DNA from: Bacillus sp. ISL-7
GTDB taxonomy: Bacteria > Bacillota > Bacilli > Bacillales_B > DSM-18226
NCBI RefSeq assembly: GCF_018613065.1
Contig: NZ_JAGGQW010000033.1
Span: forward strand, 3,289-67,288
DNA length: 64,000 nucleotides
Direction of reading: 5' to 3'
Shown here: positions 7,779-15,460 of the stretch, one piece after another
How the letters are laid out: every line of letters begins with the position of its first letter
How positions within the stretch are numbered: position 1 is the first letter of the stretch
Program-made: the position numbers and the translations under genes
The notes under the pieces: model-generated
Databases searched by the model: none
The model's input: only the letters and a program-made list of their open reading frames with translations
What the model was told of the DNA's origin: nothing

Positions 7779-8054
7779 CTACTTTTTTGAATTACTTCGC
7801 AGCCAATTCTGTAAGTCATTGCGATTAATTCTAATGACTTGCCCCCTTTGGAAAAAAGGAATTTCCTTATTGGCTATCATTTTTCGTACTGTAGGCACGC
7901 TTACTTTTAAATAATCAGCCGCTTCACGTATAGTGAAGATTTCTTCTCTTCCGCTTTCATTTTGCATTTCAGATAACATTTCTTGAAGCACTTCTTTTAA
8001 TTCATTTCGATTAATTAGGATTGTACCTTCTGGTAATTCCAATTTGAAATTCAA
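7779..8054 (-). CDS. Excisionase-family HTH DNA-binding protein
   Basis: A 91-residue protein starting at TTG, 8 bases after AGGAGG. The C-terminal half is a MerR-like HTH of the excisionase type: IREAADYLKVSVPTVRKMI, then PFFQRGQVIRINRNDLQNWL. Proteins of this family act as recombination directionality factors or as small regulators. The position between the Cro-like gene and the replication genes, in an element with an integrase, supports the excisionase role but does not prove it. Confidence 0.75.
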   Translation of the reverse strand: MNFKLELPEGTILINRNELKEVLQEMLSEMQNESGREEIFTIREAADYLKVSVPTVRKMIANKEIPFFQRGQVIRINRNDLQNWLRSNSKK

Positions 8055-8066
8055 TTAGATAACCTC

Positions 8067-8315
8067 CTAATCAATTTCCTTATTTTGATTTAAACAAAAA
8101 TATTCAACTGGCTTTCCTAAGGTAACTGCGATCTGATTTATGGTGGAAATCCGAATATTACTTTTAAATCCTTTTTCGATCTCACTAATGGTTTTCCGGG
8201 TTACCCCTGACTCATCCGCTAATCTAGTTATAGTCCAACCCTTTTCCGCCCTGGCCATCAACACTTTTTTTCCATCAATATGGTGATTGCATCTGATATA
8301 CCGTATACATTCCAC
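8067..8315 (-). CDS. XRE-family HTH regulator, Cro-like
   Basis: An 82-residue protein starting at GTG (GGAGG 7 bases upstream). It consists of one XRE helix-turn-helix domain: ARAEKGWTITRLADESGVTR, then KTISEIEKG. It is the first gene of the element's minus-strand operon and is divergent from the repressor gene. By analogy with phage switches it would oppose the repressor at the shared operators. The Cys-containing N-terminal extension MECIRYIRC is unusual for the family. Confidence 0.75.
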   Translation of the reverse strand: MECIRYIRCNHHIDGKKVLMARAEKGWTITRLADESGVTRKTISEIEKGFKSNIRISTINQIAVTLGKPVEYFCLNQNKEID

Positions 8316-8354
8316 TTTAACCCCTCCTTAATTTCTCATTTTGAGTACATTTTT

Positions 8355-8384
8355 ATATTAACATCCCAATTTGAGTAATTTCAA
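8355..8384 (-). promoter_or_regulatory. Leftward promoter of the element operon
   Basis: Minus strand -35 TTGAAA (8384-8379), 18-base spacer, -10 TAATAT (8360-8355). It reads into the Cro-like gene. A half-site lies inside the spacer, so bound repressor would block polymerase. Confidence 0.6.
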
Positions 8385-8385
8385 G

Positions 8386-8414
8386 TTGATTTTTGTACTC
8401 AAAGTGTGTAATAT
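8386..8414 (+). promoter_or_regulatory. Rightward promoter of the repressor and integrase genes
   Basis: Plus strand -35 TTGATT (8386-8391), 17-base spacer, -10 TAATAT (8409-8414). The spacer holds the TACTCAAA half-site, which suggests autoregulation. The two -35 hexamers of the divergent promoters are only one base apart, so polymerase binding at both should be exclusive. Confidence 0.6.
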
Positions 8415-8448
8415 TGTATTGTAATTACTCATTTGGAGGTACGGTAGG

Positions 8449-8982
8449 ATGATTGGAGAGCGTATTCGAGAACTTAGGAAAAGGAAAAAATTGACCCTAA
8501 GGGAATTAGCCCAAGAGTTAGGAGTCCCTTTTACTACATTAGGTAATTATGAACGTGGAGATAGGCAGCCAGATTTTGATTTTGTCCTCGCTGTCGCCAA
8601 ATATTTTGGAGTATCCATGGATTATCTTACTAAAGGAGATGAAGCAGAAAATTACGATGAGTATAAAACAAATCGTTACACAGAAGACGTTCAGGTAATG
8701 CTTAACAGAGCTGATCCCGAAGCAAAAGAATTAATCTTGGATTTACATGACCAGTTGTTTTTAATAGCGGCTAATCTGAGTGGTAAGGAATTAGAGCAAT
8801 TACTAGAAATTTTCAAATCAATTTATCAAATGAAAATCGCTTTTGGAGTGGGTATTACAAAAGAGACAGTCCCACCCTCAACAATATATGAAATAGTAAA
8901 ATCGTATCTCAAAGAAAAGCAGGAGATTAATATTCATTTGGACCAGCTTTTTGAGTCTTTTACAGGAAAAAGCGTTAAATAA
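8449..8982 (+). CDS. XRE-family repressor (cI-like, no peptidase domain)
   Basis: A 177-residue protein with an N-terminal XRE HTH (IRELRKRKKLTLRELAQELG, then TTLGNYERGDRQP) and a helical C-terminal part. The S24 self-cleavage domain of LexA-like repressors is not seen, so induction would need another route, for instance an anti-repressor or a protease. GGAGG precedes the ATG. It is divergent from the Cro-like gene and followed by the integrase gene after 38 bases, so repression and integration are probably co-transcribed. Confidence 0.8.
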   Translation: MIGERIRELRKRKKLTLRELAQELGVPFTTLGNYERGDRQPDFDFVLAVAKYFGVSMDYLTKGDEAENYDEYKTNRYTEDVQVMLNRADPEAKELILDLHDQLFLIAANLSGKELEQLLEIFKSIYQMKIAFGVGITKETVPPSTIYEIVKSYLKEKQEINIHLDQLFESFTGKSVK

Positions 8983-9020
8983 TCAAGTTAAACTAAAGAA
9001 GATATTATGAGGTGATAAGG

Positions 9021-10172
9021 TTGGCTTCATTTCAGAAGTACACAACAAAACAAGGACAACTGTGGATGTTTAAACTGGACACAGGTATTAATCCTGAGAC
9101 AGGAAAAAGGCAAACAACTACACGTAGGGGGTTTAACACAAAGAAAGAGGCTCAAGCGACAGCAGCTAAGCTGGAACAAGAAATAGCAAATGGTTTGTTA
9201 ATTAATAATAATAACCGTACTTATGAAGACGTTTTTGAACAATGGTTTGCTAATCATTCTAATACCATAAAAGCTAGCACGAAAAAAACCATTGAATCTA
9301 AATTTACAAGGCATCTTTTACCTCGCTTTGGAAAATTAAAAATGAAGGATATCTCAAAATCATATTGCCAAAAGATGATTAACGAAATAGCTAATTCTAT
9401 TGCTTCTGTAAATGATATAAAGATCCAGGCAAATCAGGTTTTCAAATATGCCGTTAAAATGGACATTATATCAAAAAATCCTATGGAACATGTAACCATA
9501 CCCAAACAGCAAAATGGATTATTAAATGAGGAAACCGAATTTGAGGAACGCAATTACTGGACAAAGGAAGAGGTGAAAAAGTTTCTTTCTATTACAAAAA
9601 GGGAAATTTCAATTCGGGATCATGTTCTTTTTCATCTGTTAATTTACACCGGGGCTCGGAAAGGTGAATTATTAGCCATTTCATGGGATGATATTGATTT
9701 TGAAGCCGGCTCTATCCGCTTTTGGAAAACCCTATTCCACACTAACGGAAAACACCTCTTTCAAACGCCAAAAACAAAGAATTCTAAGCGATTAATTAGT
9801 TTAGATGATAAAACCCTTGCCTTGCTTAAAAAGTGGCGTATATGCCAAATGGAAGAGGATTTTGCCAACGGAATAATAAATGGTGGAAATAATCTCGTTT
9901 TTACAAGGGAAGATGGAATACCTTTACGCTTAGCATATCTTAATGAAAAGCTAAAAATTATAATTAAGAAACACAATCTTCACTCTATAACTATACACGG
10001 TTTACGCCACACTCACGCCTCCTTATTATTTGAAGCTGGTGCGAGTATAAAAGAAGTACAAGAGAGGCTAGGACACACTGATATTAAAATGACAATGAAT
10101 ATCTACACCCACGTAACTAATACCCTTAAAGAGCAAACCGCTTCAAAATTTCAAAAGTATATAGAGTTTTGA
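9021..10172 (+). CDS. int: Tyrosine recombinase, phage/ICE integrase family
   Basis: 383 residues from TTG 9021, chosen because GAGGTGAT ends 4 bases upstream; a GTG at 9012 lies inside that site. The N-terminal AP2-like arm-binding domain contains the GxNPxTGKRQ pattern, then a SAM-like core-binding domain, then the catalytic domain. Catalytic residues are Arg213 (TGARKGEL), His326/Arg329 (HGLRHTH), His352 (LGH) and the nucleophile Tyr362. It should integrate and, with an excisionase, excise the element. The gene ends 66 bases before the candidate right att repeat, as usual for site-specific integrases. Confidence 0.93.
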   Translation: MASFQKYTTKQGQLWMFKLDTGINPETGKRQTTTRRGFNTKKEAQATAAKLEQEIANGLLINNNNRTYEDVFEQWFANHSNTIKASTKKTIESKFTRHLLPRFGKLKMKDISKSYCQKMINEIANSIASVNDIKIQANQVFKYAVKMDIISKNPMEHVTIPKQQNGLLNEETEFEERNYWTKEEVKKFLSITKREISIRDHVLFHLLIYTGARKGELLAISWDDIDFEAGSIRFWKTLFHTNGKHLFQTPKTKNSKRLISLDDKTLALLKKWRICQMEEDFANGIINGGNNLVFTREDGIPLRLAYLNEKLKIIIKKHNLHSITIHGLRHTHASLLFEAGASIKEVQERLGHTDIKMTMNIYTHVTNTLKEQTASKFQKYIEF

Positions 10173-10175
10173 TTT

Positions 10176-10223
10176 GTGGTCAAATGTGGTCAAAAAACTT
10201 TTCGTGGTCAAAATGTGGTCAAA
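10176..10223. repeat. Four GTGGTCAAA repeats, probable integrase arm sites
   Basis: GTGGTCAAA occurs at 10176-10184, 10186-10194, 10204-10212 and 10215-10223 as two close pairs just behind the integrase gene and before the candidate att core. The arrangement fits arm-type binding sites for the integrase N-terminal domain. Confidence 0.65.
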
Positions 10224-10237
10224 AGCGCTTTTCGGGA

Positions 10238-10250
10238 ATAAAAAAGACCC
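10238..10250. repeat. Candidate attachment repeat, right copy
   Basis: ATAAAAAAGACCC, identical to 4343-4355 and overlapping the 3' arm and T-tract of the rpsI terminator. Integration here would leave rpsI and its terminator intact. Confidence 0.5.
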
Positions 10251-10275
10251 TTTCCACAGTAGTGAAAAGAGTCTT
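10240..10275 (-). terminator. Rho-independent terminator of the rplM-rpsI unit
   Basis: Minus-strand stem AAGACtCTTTTCaC pairing with GTGGAAAGgGTCTT, followed by TTTTTT. It lies 14 bases after the rpsI stop. Confidence 0.8.
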
Positions 10276-10288
10276 GAAACGTTGATAA

Positions 10289-10681
10289 TTAACGTTTTGA
10301 GAACTGAGGCGCACGACGAGCACCTTTAAGACCGTATTTTTTACGTTCTTTCATACGTGCATCACGAGTTAATAATCCAGCGCGCTTTAATGTTGGACGG
10401 AATTCAGGGTCAGCTTGAAGTAATGCGCGAGCAATACCGTGGCGGATTGCGCCAGCTTGACCAGTGTATCCACCGCCGCTTACGTTTACAAGAACATCAT
10501 AGCTTCCAACTGTTTCAGTAGCTACTAATGGTTGTCTTACAACAACACGTAATGCTTCAAATGGGATATAATCTTCAATTCCACGACTATTTACAATAAT
10601 TTTACCTGTGCCTGGTACTAAACGTACACGTGCAACAGAACTTTTACGGCGACCTGTACCGATATATTGAACTTGTGCCAA
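10289..10681 (-). CDS. rpsI: 30S ribosomal protein S9
   Basis: 130 residues, full length for Bacillus S9. Starts [20 protein letters not shown] and ends with the conserved basic tail RRAPQFSKR, which reaches into the ribosomal P site to touch tRNA. It follows rplM by 20 bases, the pairing found in nearly all bacteria. The integrative element lies directly downstream. Confidence 0.98.
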   Translation of the reverse strand: MAQVQYIGTGRRKSSVARVRLVPGTGKIIVNSRGIEDYIPFEALRVVVRQPLVATETVGSYDVLVNVSGGGYTGQAGAIRHGIARALLQADPEFRPTLKRAGLLTRDARMKERKKYGLKGARRAPQFSKR

Positions 10682-10701
10682 GTTAATTCCCTCCCTCTTT
10701 A

Positions 10702-11139
10702 TTAACCGCGAAGTTCGTAAACTTCAGGTTGTTGTGCTTGGTGCGGATGTTCGCTGCCAGCATATACATGTAATTTTTTAAACATTTGACGGCCAAGAGA
10801 ATTCTTTGGAAGCATACCTTTAACAGCAAGCTCGATCATTTTCTCAGCATAGTTAGTACGCATTTCTAGAGCAGTTCTTGTTTTTAAACCACCTGGATGC
10901 ATTGTGTGACGGTAGTAAATCTTGTCAGTTAATTTCTTTCCAGTAAGTTCTACTTTTGAAGCATTAAGAATAATTACATTATCACCAGTGTCAACATGTG
11001 GTGTAAAAGTTGGTTTGTTTTTACCACGTAAAATTGATGCTACTTCAGAAGCAAGACGTCCAAGAGTTTTGCCCTCAGCATCAATTACGTACCATTTACG
11101 CTCGATAGTGTTGGCATTTGCCATAAACGTTGTACGCAT
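10702..11139 (-). CDS. rplM: 50S ribosomal protein L13
   Basis: 145 residues from ATG 11139-11137 (GGAGGGAAACTC upstream), matching the B. subtilis length; an in-frame extension to 11229 overlaps the leader RNA and is not translated in relatives. Core motifs are [16 protein letters not shown] and [13 protein letters not shown]13 is an early assembly protein of the 50S subunit. Its expression in Bacillus is probably controlled through the leader upstream. Confidence 0.97.
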   Translation of the reverse strand: MRTTFMANANTIERKWYVIDAEGKTLGRLASEVASILRGKNKPTFTPHVDTGDNVIILNASKVELTGKKLTDKIYYRHTMHPGGLKTRTALEMRTNYAEKMIELAVKGMLPKNSLGRQMFKKLHVYAGSEHPHQAQQPEVYELRG

Positions 11140-11224
11140 GAGTTTCCCTCCTAATTTAAATCCATAAAAGATTATTGTTTTCGCACTTTTAAAGTAATTA
11201 GAGTCCGATTCTGTTCCGGGAATG

Positions 11225-11330
11225 AACATCTAATACCCTTGTGCGGTTAAGTTTGTATTCATATATTTTCAATCACGATGAAGACTTTCCGGGGCTTTAT
11301 CGTGGGATTAAAAACACGCACATCTAATAT
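11225..11330 (-). promoter_or_regulatory. L13 leader RNA (autoregulatory candidate)
   Basis: Between truA and rplM the transcript contains a hairpin CCACGAT/ATCGTGA enclosing GCCCCGGAAAGTCTTC, then CCGCACAAGGG. I recognise this as the Firmicutes L13 leader pattern, thought to mediate feedback by L13. Boundaries are approximate. Confidence 0.6.
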
Positions 11331-11393
11331 AATAAAACCTGCGGGTCAATATGTCAAGAAAATGTTACACCAGGTGAAGTTGTTTAGCTCATT

Positions 11394-12134
11394 TTATTCA
11401 TAAAAGACTTCCCAAAGATATAAACCATGACCTGGAGCTGTCTTTCCCGATAGCCTCCGGTCTTTATGGGCTAATATAATCGGAATATCTTCAGGACTGC
11501 GTTCACCTGATCCCACCTCTAATAAAGTTCCAACTAAAATACGAACCATATTATACAAAAAGCCATTTCCAACAAAACGGATCGTCAGTAACTCATCCTT
11601 ACGTGTAAAGTCAATCGATTCAATCGTTCGAACTTTATCAACTACTTCCGTCTTTGCCGCACAAAAACTAGTAAAGTCATGTGTACCAAGGAAAAGTTTA
11701 CTTGCCTCCTCCATCGCCTGGAAATTTAAACGGTATGGATATTGATAAGCAAATTTCCGCTGAAAAGGATCTCTTTTTTGAGATAAATGAAGAACATAGC
11801 GATATTCCTTCCCTTTCGCGTCGAAGCGAGCATGAAAGGACTCGGTGACAGTAACAACCTTTAGAACGGAAATATCTTCAGGCAGCATGGAATTCAATGC
11901 TTTCTCCCACTTGTCAGCTGGAATCAGTAGTGGTGAATCAAAATGAATAACTTGTCCTTTTGCGTGGACACCGGCATCCGTTCGACCTGAGCCGACGACT
12001 TTCACCGTATCACCCTTATGCATTTTTGATAAAACAGCTTCTAATACAGACTGTACGGTTCGCTTATTTGGTTGGACCTGATAGCCGGAAAAGCCCGACC
12101 CGTCATAGGAAATAATACATTTATACCTTGCCAT
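11394..12134 (-). CDS. truA: tRNA pseudouridine(38-40) synthase TruA
   Basis: 246 residues, standard length. The catalytic aspartate is Asp53 in [14 protein letters not shown]. TruA converts uridines 38-40 of the anticodon arm to pseudouridine in many tRNAs. It is the last gene of the ecfA1-ecfA2-ecfT-truA cluster, 12 bases after ecfT, and is conserved in that place across Bacillaceae. Confidence 0.97.
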   Translation of the reverse strand: MARYKCIISYDGSGFSGYQVQPNKRTVQSVLEAVLSKMHKGDTVKVVGSGRTDAGVHAKGQVIHFDSPLLIPADKWEKALNSMLPEDISVLKVVTVTESFHARFDAKGKEYRYVLHLSQKRDPFQRKFAYQYPYRLNFQAMEEASKLFLGTHDFTSFCAAKTEVVDKVRTIESIDFTRKDELLTIRFVGNGFLYNMVRILVGTLLEVGSGERSPEDIPIILAHKDRRLSGKTAPGHGLYLWEVFYE

Positions 12135-12146
12135 GGTTTCGCTCCA

Positions 12147-12944
12147 TTATGAACGTAATAAAAATAGTAGGATCGATAGAAGGACTAATATCCCCATCTG
12201 TAAGGAATCCGTTATTTTCCAGGATAATTCCCGGTATTTTGTTCTTCCTTCCCCGCCTTGATATCCTCTAGCCTCCATAGCGATCGCTAATTCCTCCGCT
12301 CGTTTAAAGGAACTGACAAACAATGGGATAAGCAGTGGAATGACGGCTTTAATGCGTTCCTTAAAAGGGCCGCTAGCAAACTCAACGCCACGGGCTATTT
12401 GCGCCTTCATTATTTTATCCGTTTCCTGCATAAGTGTAGGAATGAACCTTAAGGAAATAGACATCATTAATGCCATTTCGTGGACAGGGAAGCGGACCTT
12501 ATTTAAAGGATGTAACAGCGTTTCAAGGCCATCGGTAATCTCAATTGGGGTGGTGGTTAACGTCAACAACGACGTCATTAAAATTAAGAAAAAGAATCGC
12601 AAGGAAATAAAAATCCCCTGTCTGACCCCTTCCTCGTAAATTTTTACTGGACCTAGTTCAAATAAAAGGGTACCTTCTTTCGTAAAAAAAAGTTGCAGCA
12701 CCAAGGTAAAAAGAACGAGCCAGATGACTGGTTTAAGACCGCCATATAAAAAGCGTACCGGGACCCGCGACAATCCAAGCATTAAAAAAGTATAAATTCC
12801 AATAAGTGCATAGGTTACGACATTGTTTGCTAAAAAAATAACACAAACAAATAGAAAGATGATCATTAATTTTGAACGAGGGTCCATTTTATGAATAATA
12901 GAATCTGCCGGGACATAGCGCCCAAAAATCATTTTTTCCATCAT
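12147..12944 (-). CDS. ecfT: Energy-coupling factor transporter transmembrane protein EcfT
   Basis: 265 residues with several hydrophobic segments in the N-terminal two thirds and the two ARG motifs of EcfT (AQIARGVEF and AMEARGYQGG) that couple to the two ATPases. It forms the shared energising module for vitamin-specific S components encoded elsewhere. It overlaps the ecfA2 stop by 4 bases. The last residues form a further hydrophobic helix. Confidence 0.95.
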   Translation of the reverse strand: MMEKMIFGRYVPADSIIHKMDPRSKLMIIFLFVCVIFLANNVVTYALIGIYTFLMLGLSRVPVRFLYGGLKPVIWLVLFTLVLQLFFTKEGTLLFELGPVKIYEEGVRQGIFISLRFFFLILMTSLLTLTTTPIEITDGLETLLHPLNKVRFPVHEMALMMSISLRFIPTLMQETDKIMKAQIARGVEFASGPFKERIKAVIPLLIPLFVSSFKRAEELAIAMEARGYQGGEGRTKYRELSWKITDSLQMGILVLLSILLFLLRS

Positions 12945-13810
12945 GAGTGAACACCTCTACTTAATACCTTAGTAACAGCAGCTGACAACTCATCAATGGT
13001 TAGAAAAATTTCCTCAAATTTCATGCCAAGTTTCTCCTCAAGCTTCAGTTGAAACCGAACGACCTCAGGAACATCAAGTCCCATTTCAACGAGCTCAGTC
13101 GGTGCGGAGAAAATCTCTTCTGGTGTCCCTTTATTGGCAACCTTCCCTTGCTGCATGATCACAATTTGGTCTGCATATCTAGCAGCATCTTCCATACTAT
13201 GTGTAACAAGAATGGTAGAAAGCTTTCTTTCCTTATGAAGAGAAAAGAACATATCCATAACTTCTTTTCGGCCTCTTGGGTCTAAACCCGCAGTAGGCTC
13301 GTCCAGGACAATAACATCGGGCTCCATTGCAAGTACTCCTGCAATTGCGACGCGGCGCATTTGTCCACCAGAGAGGTCAAACGGTGATTTATTTAGTATA
13401 TCTTCCTCTAGACCCACTTGTTTTAAAGCAACCCGTGCCCTTTCCTTTGCTGCTGTTTCAGAAACCCCAAAATTCAACGGCCCAAAAATAATATCTTTTT
13501 CCACCGTCTCTTCAAATAATTGGTGTTCAGGAAATTGAAAGACGATGCCAACTTTTTGCCGGACTTTTTTTAAGTTCTTATTTTTTTGCAAAGCTTTAAT
13601 TTCATGTTCGCCAATTGCTACAGTTCCTTTTGTTGGTTGAAGGAGAGCGTTTAAATGCTGCAGGACTGTTGATTTCCCTGACCCGGTATGACCAATAATC
13701 GCCATATACACACCTGAAGGAATATCAATAGACACATCCTCAATGGCCAGTCGTTCAAAAGGAGTATTGACTTGATAACGATAATCTACATGTTTGAGCG
13801 AGATGTCCAT
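12941..13810 (-). CDS. ecfA2: Energy-coupling factor transporter ATP-binding protein EcfA2
   Basis: 289-residue ABC ATPase: Walker [11 protein letters not shown]-loop [13 protein letters not shown], signature [10 protein letters not shown], Walker [15 protein letters not shown]-loop VTHSM. Pairs with EcfA1 to power uptake through EcfT. The gene starts 25 bases inside ecfA1, pointing to coupled translation. Order A1-A2-T identifies it as A2. Confidence 0.95.
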   Translation of the reverse strand: MDISLKHVDYRYQVNTPFERLAIEDVSIDIPSGVYMAIIGHTGSGKSTVLQHLNALLQPTKGTVAIGEHEIKALQKNKNLKKVRQKVGIVFQFPEHQLFEETVEKDIIFGPLNFGVSETAAKERARVALKQVGLEEDILNKSPFDLSGGQMRRVAIAGVLAMEPDVIVLDEPTAGLDPRGRKEVMDMFFSLHKERKLSTILVTHSMEDAARYADQIVIMQQGKVANKGTPEEIFSAPTELVEMGLDVPEVVRFQLKLEEKLGMKFEEIFLTIDELSAAVTKVLSRGVHS

Positions 13811-14625
13811 AACTCTTTCACCAACTCTTCTTCCGATAAATAGTGCCTAGATAGATCGATTCCATCATTCCTTAAAGCTTTCATCATTTTCACTGAAAAA
13901 GGAATATCTAACCCTAACTGAACCAATTGTTCATCCATAGAGAAAATCTCTTCAGGTGTACCCTCCCGGAAGACCTCCCCTTTGTTCATGACGATGATTC
14001 GATCCGCCTTAGCTGCCTCTTCTAAATCATGTGTAATCGAGATAACGGTCAATGATTTCTCTTCTTTTAATAATCGGACGGTCTCTAATACCTCTTCGCG
14101 TCCTCTTGGATCAAGCATGGAAGTTGCTTCATCAAGTATGATGATCGATGGCCGTAAAGCTAGTACACCAGCTATTGCCACACGTTGCTTTTGTCCGCCT
14201 GATAGATGGTGGGGCTCTTGATATAGAAACTTATCCATCTTAACTCTCTTTAACGAATCCTCGACCCTTGTGACCATTTCGTCTCTAGGAATGCCGTTAT
14301 TTTCTAGACCAAAAGCCACATCATCCTGTACTGTCGTTCCAACAAACTGATTGTCAGGGTTTTGAAAGACCATCCCTAATTTTTTACGGATATCCCAAAT
14401 TGACTCTTCATCCAGCTTTATTCCGCAAACTGTAATCTCACCTGTTTGTGGAAATTGCAGCCCATTTAGGAGTTTTGCCATCGTGGATTTTCCTGACCCA
14501 TTATGACCGACAATCGCGAGCCATTCTCCCTCATATATATCAAAAGAAACATTGTTCAAAGCATAACGTTCTTGTGCGTCATATTGAAAAGATATTCCAT
14601 TAAGAGATACAATCGAGTTTTTCAC
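13786..14625 (-). CDS. ecfA1: Energy-coupling factor transporter ATP-binding protein EcfA1
   Basis: 279-residue ABC ATPase with Walker [10 protein letters not shown] (40-48), signature [10 protein letters not shown] and Walker [14 protein letters not shown]. First gene of the ECF energising module. Its ribosome binding site is GAGAGGAGG, an unusually strong and exactly repeated sequence that is complementary to a segment of the structured leader (14754-14763). A terminator lies before the gene, so it may be separated from rplQ transcription and controlled at the leader. Confidence 0.95.
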   Translation of the reverse strand: MKNSIVSLNGISFQYDAQERYALNNVSFDIYEGEWLAIVGHNGSGKSTMAKLLNGLQFPQTGEITVCGIKLDEESIWDIRKKLGMVFQNPDNQFVGTTVQDDVAFGLENNGIPRDEMVTRVEDSLKRVKMDKFLYQEPHHLSGGQKQRVAIAGVLALRPSIIILDEATSMLDPRGREEVLETVRLLKEEKSLTVISITHDLEEAAKADRIIVMNKGEVFREGTPEEIFSMDEQLVQLGLDIPFSVKMMKALRNDGIDLSRHYLSEEELVKELWTSRSNM

Positions 14626-14633
14626 AGATAATT

Positions 14634-14850
14634 CCTCCTCTCAGCTAAACAATTCTCTGCTCATTATTTCTTTTACATATAAAAAAAAGCCTGCACCTCG
14701 TCCCTATGCAGTTTCGCTTTAAACTGCGATGTAAGGAATTTCTATAAAAGAAATGAGAGGAGGTGCATGAGCTAGACGAGACGTATTTATTAATTTCAAT
14801 CTGCGCACCAATAGCTGCGAGATGATAAAAGATACAAGAAATCAAGTCAC
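14634..14850 (-). promoter_or_regulatory. Structured leader of ecfA1 with terminator and anti-SD segment
   Basis: The minus-strand leader holds an anti-SD CCTCCTCTCA (14763-14754) complementary over 10 bases to the ecfA1 ribosome binding site TGAGAGGAGG (14643-14634). Part of the anti-SD also pairs in the terminator stem at 14760-14766. No known riboswitch class is recognised. Function is inference. Confidence 0.4.
14681..14766 (-). terminator. Branched terminator before ecfA1
   Basis: Outer stem GCACCTC/GAGGTGC (14766-14760 with 14699-14693) encloses two small hairpins, ATTTCT/AGAAAT and GCAGTTT/AAACTGC, and is followed by eight T on the minus strand. It would stop transcription from rplQ or act as an attenuator. 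Confidence 0.6.
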
Positions 14851-14969
14851 GTAGAAAAGCTAGATGAAATCAAGTAAAACTTTTAGATTTTCTCCAATGA
14901 ATTGGAGTTACGCTCATCATAACACTCTTTTTTGGCTTGGGTCATCTTGATATAAGATTCATTTACAGA

Positions 14970-15018
14970 AAAAGGGCAAAGAACAAGTTTGTTTGTAAAC
15001 TGTCCAGCGCCCTTGTTG
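14970..15018 (-). terminator. Probable terminator of the alpha operon (after rplQ)
   Basis: AAGGGC pairs with GCCCTT around an A/T-rich loop, followed by TTTTTC on the minus strand, about 16 bases past the rplQ stop. The remainder of 14851-14969 shows no gene. Confidence 0.5.
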
Positions 15019-15033
15019 TCTGTTAAAGCTATA

Positions 15034-15396
15034 TTAAACTAACTCGATAATAACCATTGGTGCACCGTCACCGCGGCGTGGTCCAAGTTTCATAATACGA
15101 GTGTATCCACCTTGACGCTCTTGATAACGTGGAGCGATATCAGCGAAAAGTTTTTGTATTGCACTTGTATTATTTTCAGCATCAGCAACTTCGTTACGAA
15201 CATATGAAGCAGCTTGACGACGAGCGTGTAAATCACCACGTTTACCTAAAGTGATCATTTTTTCAACAGTCACACGAATTTCTTTCGCACGAGTTTCTGT
15301 TGTTTCAATGCGCTCATTGATAATTAAATCTGTAGTTAAATCACGTAGCATAGCTTTACGCTGTGCACTTGTGCGTCCTAACTTTCTGTATGCCAT
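15034..15396 (-). CDS. rplQ: 50S ribosomal protein L17
   Basis: 120 residues starting [20 protein letters not shown], full length for Bacillus. The basic N-terminus and [14 protein letters not shown] end ([16 protein letters not shown]) are typical. L17 lies near the peptide exit tunnel. It is the last gene of the alpha operon, 64 bases behind rpoA. Confidence 0.98.
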   Translation of the reverse strand: MAYRKLGRTSAQRKAMLRDLTTDLIINERIETTETRAKEIRVTVEKMITLGKRGDLHARRQAASYVRNEVADAENNTSAIQKLFADIAPRYQERQGGYTRIMKLGPRRGDGAPMVIIELV

Positions 15397-15460
15397 GAAG
15401 GGTTCCCTCCTTTGTTGAAGTCATTAAACGGATTAACGCATGTGTATAACGGTAAAAAAA

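Larger units (their letters stand above)
8340..8433. promoter_or_regulatory. Symmetric array of four TTTGAGTA half-sites (switch operators)
   Basis: TTTGAGTA occurs at 8340-8347 and 8370-8377, and its inverse TACTCAAA at 8396-8403, with a variant TACTCATT at 8426-8433. Spacing is 30, 26 and 30 bases, so the array is mirror-symmetric around the divergent promoters. One site lies inside each promoter spacer and one beyond each -10. Likely operators for the repressor and the Cro-like protein. Confidence 0.7.
4343..10250. mobile_element. Integrative element behind rpsI (phage-satellite or trimmed prophage type)
   Basis: The segment is bounded by identical 13-base sequences ATAAAAAAGACCC at 4343-4355 and 10238-10250; the right copy is the T-tract side of the rpsI terminator. 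In order from the right it holds a tyrosine integrase (+), a repressor (+), then on the minus strand a Cro-like HTH gene, a MerR-type HTH (excisionase-like) gene, an O/DnaD-like initiator, a DnaC-like ATPase and three small genes. No capsid, tail, lysis, relaxase or conjugation gene is visible. It interrupts an otherwise B. subtilis-like core order. The left limit is less sure: the hsdS and cupin relics could be older chromosomal debris outside the element. Confidence 0.7.

Noticed and set aside
10176..10223. GTGGTCAAA repeats as a CRISPR-like array
   Set aside because: The units are only 9 bases with 1-10 base gaps and sit next to an integrase; no cas genes are present.
11140..11229. N-terminal extension of L13
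   Set aside because: It overlaps the L13 leader RNA; relatives start at MRTTxMAN, which has the GGAGGG site.
14645..14845. 66-codon minus-strand open frame before ecfA1
   Set aside because: It crosses the terminator stem and T-run, is rich in Cys/Ser without a motif, and has no good ribosome binding site.
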